From contig DVHV01000158.1 of NCBI GenBank assembly GCA_018711775.1, forward strand, positions 1 to 8,869: a stretch of DNA of 8,869 bases, given 5' to 3'. The position numbers were made by a program, and so were the translations under genes. Under the pieces are notes generated by a model, which had not been told where the DNA came from, did not search any database, and was given only the letters and a program-made list of their open reading frames with translations. Source of the stretch: Candidatus Onthocola stercoravium. Its GTDB lineage: Bacteria > Bacillota_I > Bacilli_A > RF39 > UBA660. Below are positions 6,571 through 8,869 of the stretch, in pieces. Position 1 is the first letter of the stretch, and each line of letters starts with the position of its first letter.

Positions 6571-7183
6571 GTTCCCTCTTTTCTGCAATTTCTTTAACCG
6601 GTTTATAACTCAACCTATAATTATCTAATATACCATATTTTTCTAGATTTTCAAGATGTTTTTTAGTAGGATATCCTTTATGAGATTTAAAACCATATTT
6701 AGGATGTTTTCTATCAAGTTCATACATCATAGCATCCCTCGTAACTTTGGCAATAACACTAGCAGCAGCAATTGTTTCTGATAAAGCATCGCCATGTATT
6801 ATTGCCTTACTATTTTCATAAGGTAGGGGCATTGCATCACTTAATATAAAATCAGGTTTTACATCTAATGCTTCTATAGCTTTTTCCATAGCAAGGCGAG
6901 ATGCTTCATAAATGTTTATTTCATCAATCGTCTTAGCATCCACTACTCCTATACCATAGCTTATGGCATCACGCTTAATTATATCATAAAATTTATCCCG
7001 CTTTTTTTCACTTAATTTTTTTGAATCAGTTAAACCTTCAAGGCTATATCCTACTGGAAGTATTACGGCAGCAGCAACAACTGGACCTACTAAAGGCCCA
7101 CGACCTACTTCATCAGTTCCCGCAATTAATTTATAACCTTGTTCATATAATTCCCTTTCATATTTTAATAGTCCTGTTTCCAC
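6548..7183 (-). CDS. rnhB: Ribonuclease HII
   Basis: 211 residues. Cuts the RNA strand of RNA/DNA hybrids and removes single ribonucleotides misincorporated in DNA; cytoplasmic. The fold's acidic residues are visible: Asp24 and Glu25 in 'GTDEVGRGPL', Asp116 in 'LSDAMPL' and Asp150 in 'VTRDAMM', with 'ASVIAKVTRD' and 'KHPKYGFKSHKGY' at 159-171, all typical of HII rather than HI. The start is GTG at 7183: a TGA lies two codons upstream and no other usable start precedes the first motif. Its AAAGGAG (7197-7203) is 13 bases away, longer than usual. It starts 19 bases before the end of rbgA and ends 23 bases inside the sulfatase-like gene. rbgA-rnhB adjacency is a conserved Firmicutes arrangement (ylqF-rnhB in Bacillus). 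Confidence 0.97.
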   Translation of the reverse strand: METGLLKYERELYEQGYKLIAGTDEVGRGPLVGPVVAAAVILPVGYSLEGLTDSKKLSEKKRDKFYDIIKRDAISYGIGVVDAKTIDEINIYEASRLAMEKAIEALDVKPDFILSDAMPLPYENSKAIIHGDALSETIAAASVIAKVTRDAMMYELDRKHPKYGFKSHKGYPTKKHLENLEKYGILDNYRLSYKPVKEIAEKREHEEAVKQ

Positions 7184-8043
7184 CTGTCAAATGTCACTCC
7201 TTTAATACTACCATTTATTACGTCATTATATATTTTGATACTTACTTTTTCATAGTCAACTTCATCATCTTTATAAGCCCCTATTTTCTTAGCAATTTCT
7301 AAAAATACTTCATTAGGGTCTTTTGATACTTCTATTTTATATCTCTCTTCTAATATATGCGGATAATAATTTTTTAAGAAAGATACTAAATATCCTCCAA
7401 TATCTGTCATATTTAATATTTCTGGTTTTATCGTTGCTGTTGCAGCTAACGCAAGTGCTTCTTCATTATCTTCCAACTTTGGCCATAAGATACCTGGAGT
7501 ATCAAGCAGTAAAAATCCAGAATTAGTTTTTAACCAATTAACTTGTTTAGTTACCCCCGGTTTATTACCAACATTAGCAACCTTTCTACCTGCTAGTTTA
7601 TTTATAAGTGTACTTTTACCAACATTAGGTATACCGATAACTCCTACTTTTATTTCCTTAGGTTTTAATCCTTGTTGCTTTCTTTTTTCCTGAATTGGTT
7701 TCATCATTTCTTTAGTTATATCAATTAATTTTTTATAATCCTGATTATTAGTTAAATCAAGCATTACCACCTTATATCCTTTTTCTTTATAATTGTTCAC
7801 CCATTTATTAGTAACATTTAAATCGCATAAATCTTTTTTAGTCATGACTAAAATACGTGGTTTATCACGTAATATATCATCTATGTCCTTAATTTTTGAT
7901 GATGTTGGCATACGAGCATCGATTATTTCATAAATACAATCTATAAGATTCATCCGTTCTTTTAATTCTCTTTTGGTCTTAGCCATATGTCCAGGATACC
8001 AGTTAATCCTTCCTTTTTGGAAACCTTTTTCTTCATTTGCCAT
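7165..8043 (-). CDS. rbgA: Ribosome biogenesis GTPase RbgA (YlqF)
   Basis: 292 residues. RbgA promotes a late step of 50S subunit assembly in Firmicutes. The GTPase domain is circularly permuted, as the family requires: the NKxD-equivalent TKKD (68-71) comes before the P-loop GIPNVGKST (137-145), then the GVT switch near 163-165 and DTPG (181-184). The hallmark 'IDARMPTSS' is at 41-49, and 'INWYPGHMAK' at 13-22 is the usual N-terminus. About 100 C-terminal residues form the family's helical domain. The ATG at 8043 is chosen because it gives the conserved start and has GGTGAT, matching the anti-Shine-Dalgarno tail, four bases upstream; a TTG at 8085 would add 14 atypical residues. The start lies 11 bases inside the RhuM-family gene and the end overlaps rnhB, so all three are probably coupled. 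Confidence 0.97.
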   Translation of the reverse strand: MANEEKGFQKGRINWYPGHMAKTKRELKERMNLIDCIYEIIDARMPTSSKIKDIDDILRDKPRILVMTKKDLCDLNVTNKWVNNYKEKGYKVVMLDLTNNQDYKKLIDITKEMMKPIQEKRKQQGLKPKEIKVGVIGIPNVGKSTLINKLAGRKVANVGNKPGVTKQVNWLKTNSGFLLLDTPGILWPKLEDNEEALALAATATIKPEILNMTDIGGYLVSFLKNYYPHILEERYKIEVSKDPNEVFLEIAKKIGAYKDDEVDYEKVSIKIYNDVINGSIKGVTFDRWKQDY

Positions 8044-8869
8044 TACTATCACCCACTTTACTACTTTCTTCCAACAATAAATCAAAATCTGATTTATATA
8101 ATTTATCTTGTTTTACTCTATATTTTTCAAATTCTGTTAGTGCTTTATCACAGGCTATTTCATGTGATATTTTACCAGCATCTTTCAATATATCTCTATC
8201 ATCTGATAATAAAAATTTATCAATTCGAGTTGACCAGTCTTCCATTGTCATCGGAATATGTCTTTTAGCTCTAGCTTCTGCCAAATCTAAAAATGCTGAA
8301 ACTATTAATTCTAATTGTTCTAACTCTCTCTTGCTTAAATAATTCTTTGCTATTACCACATCAGTTTCTAATATTTTCCCATTAGGAGAATTCTTCCAAT
8401 TTGTAAGTCCCATATGTTCTTTCTTTGAATCTGCTCTATTGTATATAATTTCAGCTGCAGTTTGATGAGATACTGCATAATGCATTTTATTTTGTACTTT
8501 CTTAAAAAATTTAATTGTAGTAGGAGATTTAGAATCATAGTCTACACTAGTCGCATAAATATCAGTGATTTTTTGATAGAATCTTCTTTCAGATAACCTT
8601 ATTTCTCTAATCTCTGCGAGTAAAGAATCATAATAGTCTTCATCAAAGAAAGCACCATTTGCCATTCTCTTTTTATCAATAATATAACCTTTTTTTGAAA
8701 ATTCTTTTAAAATATGAGTAGCCCATCTTCTAAATTGAATTGCTCTATCAGAATTGACCCTATATCCAACAGAAATAACAGCATCTAAATTATAGTATAG
8801 TATCTTTCTTTTTACTTCCCTATTTCCTTCTTTTTGAACTACCGAGAATTCCTCGGCAGTTGAATTTCG
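8033..8869 (-). CDS. RhuM-family protein (5' end outside window)
   Basis: The frame is open from the window edge to TGA at 8033, giving 278 visible residues. The ATG at 8665 is internal, because family-typical sequence continues without a stop for 68 codons upstream of it: 'YYNLDAVISVGYRVNSDRA', then 'QFRRWATHILKEF' and 'GYIIDKKRM'. Downstream are 'FFKKVQNKMHYAVSHQTAAEIIYNRAD', 'MGLTNWK', 'DVVIAKNYLSKRELEQL' and 'DAGKISHEIACDKALTEFEKY', the standard body of the RhuM family (named after a gene of a Salmonella pathogenicity island). Family proteins are about 330-340 residues, so roughly 50-60 N-terminal residues are missing. The biochemical role is unknown; members are scattered among accessory and mobile regions, and their N-terminal part resembles phage-type DNA-binding regulators. 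Here it sits head-on to rbgA with an 11-base overlap, where Firmicutes usually carry lepB or rplS. Confidence 0.88.
   Translation of the reverse strand, partial: RNSTAEEFSVVQKEGNREVKRKILYYNLDAVISVGYRVNSDRAIQFRRWATHILKEFSKKGYIIDKKRMANGAFFDEDYYDSLLAEIREIRLSERRFYQKITDIYATSVDYDSKSPTTIKFFKKVQNKMHYAVSHQTAAEIIYNRADSKKEHMGLTNWKNSPNGKILETDVVIAKNYLSKRELEQLELIVSAFLDLAEARAKRHIPMTMEDWSTRIDKFLLSDDRDILKDAGKISHEIACDKALTEFEKYRVKQDKLYKSDFDLLLEESSKVGDSNGK

Noticed and set aside
8033..8035. Use of genetic code 4 (TGA as Trp), since the lineage could be Mollicutes-like
   Set aside because: Trp codons read as TGG throughout and TGA ends the RhuM gene in a sensible place, so the standard bacterial code fits.
8043..8085. 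Longer RbgA with a 14-residue extension from TTG at 8085
   Set aside because: The extension is atypical for the family, while ATG at 8043 has GGTGAT at good spacing and gives the normal N-terminus.
1..8869. tRNA, rRNA, CRISPR array or insertion sequence
   Set aside because: No cloverleaf with a TTCGA-type arm, no regularly spaced short repeats, and no transposase or terminal inverted repeats were seen by eye. Almost all of the window is coding.

Overview
This is a strongly AT-rich bacterial window in which every supportable gene lies on the minus strand. Ribosome-binding sites of the AGGAGG/GGTGAT type, TAA/TAG/TGA stops with Trp encoded by TGG, and the neighbourhood rbgA - rnhB - topA - Xer-like gene all point to a low-GC Firmicutes/Bacilli genome. 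The style of the surface proteins recalls uncultured gut Bacilli/Mollicutes-related lineages (RF39-like), but that placement is inference and not proven by the sequence.

Reading in the direction of transcription (right to left): (1) the window opens inside a RhuM-family gene (8869-8033) whose start lies outside. (2) It overlaps the ribosome-assembly GTPase gene rbgA/ylqF (8043-7165), which overlaps rnhB (RNase HII, GTG start, 7183-6548), which overlaps a five-helix membrane sulfatase/LTA-synthase-like phosphoglycerol transferase gene (6570-4504). That gene's stop codon abuts the start of topA (DNA topoisomerase I, 4503-2476). The five genes leave no spacer between them and are almost certainly co-transcribed and translationally coupled. 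The unit ends in a rho-independent terminator whose hairpin includes the topA stop codon (2489-2459).

(3) A 134-bp spacer (2342-2475) holds the 3' half of the terminator, an 18-bp imperfect palindrome, a candidate promoter and an inverted repeat in the predicted leader. (4) A second, accessory unit follows. It starts with a 109-residue protein consisting only of the N-terminal core-binding domain of a tyrosine recombinase (2341-2012), which overlaps a gene for an N-terminally anchored exported protein of 418 residues (2037-781). After 16 bp comes a second exported protein (764 to beyond position 1). The two exported proteins share a 71-residue module (58/71 identical by hand count, no gaps; about 80% at DNA level). 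They then diverge completely: one carries a domain resembling large gut-bacterial surface-protein families, the other fibronectin-III-like repeats.

The right-hand unit is mostly housekeeping (ribosome assembly, RNA/DNA hybrid removal, supercoiling control, envelope polymer synthesis), with an accessory RhuM gene coupled at its head. The left-hand unit looks like a cell-surface locus behind a recombinase remnant, at the place where a Xer recombinase gene often follows topA in Firmicutes. No tRNA, rRNA, CRISPR array, insertion sequence or complete mobile element was found.
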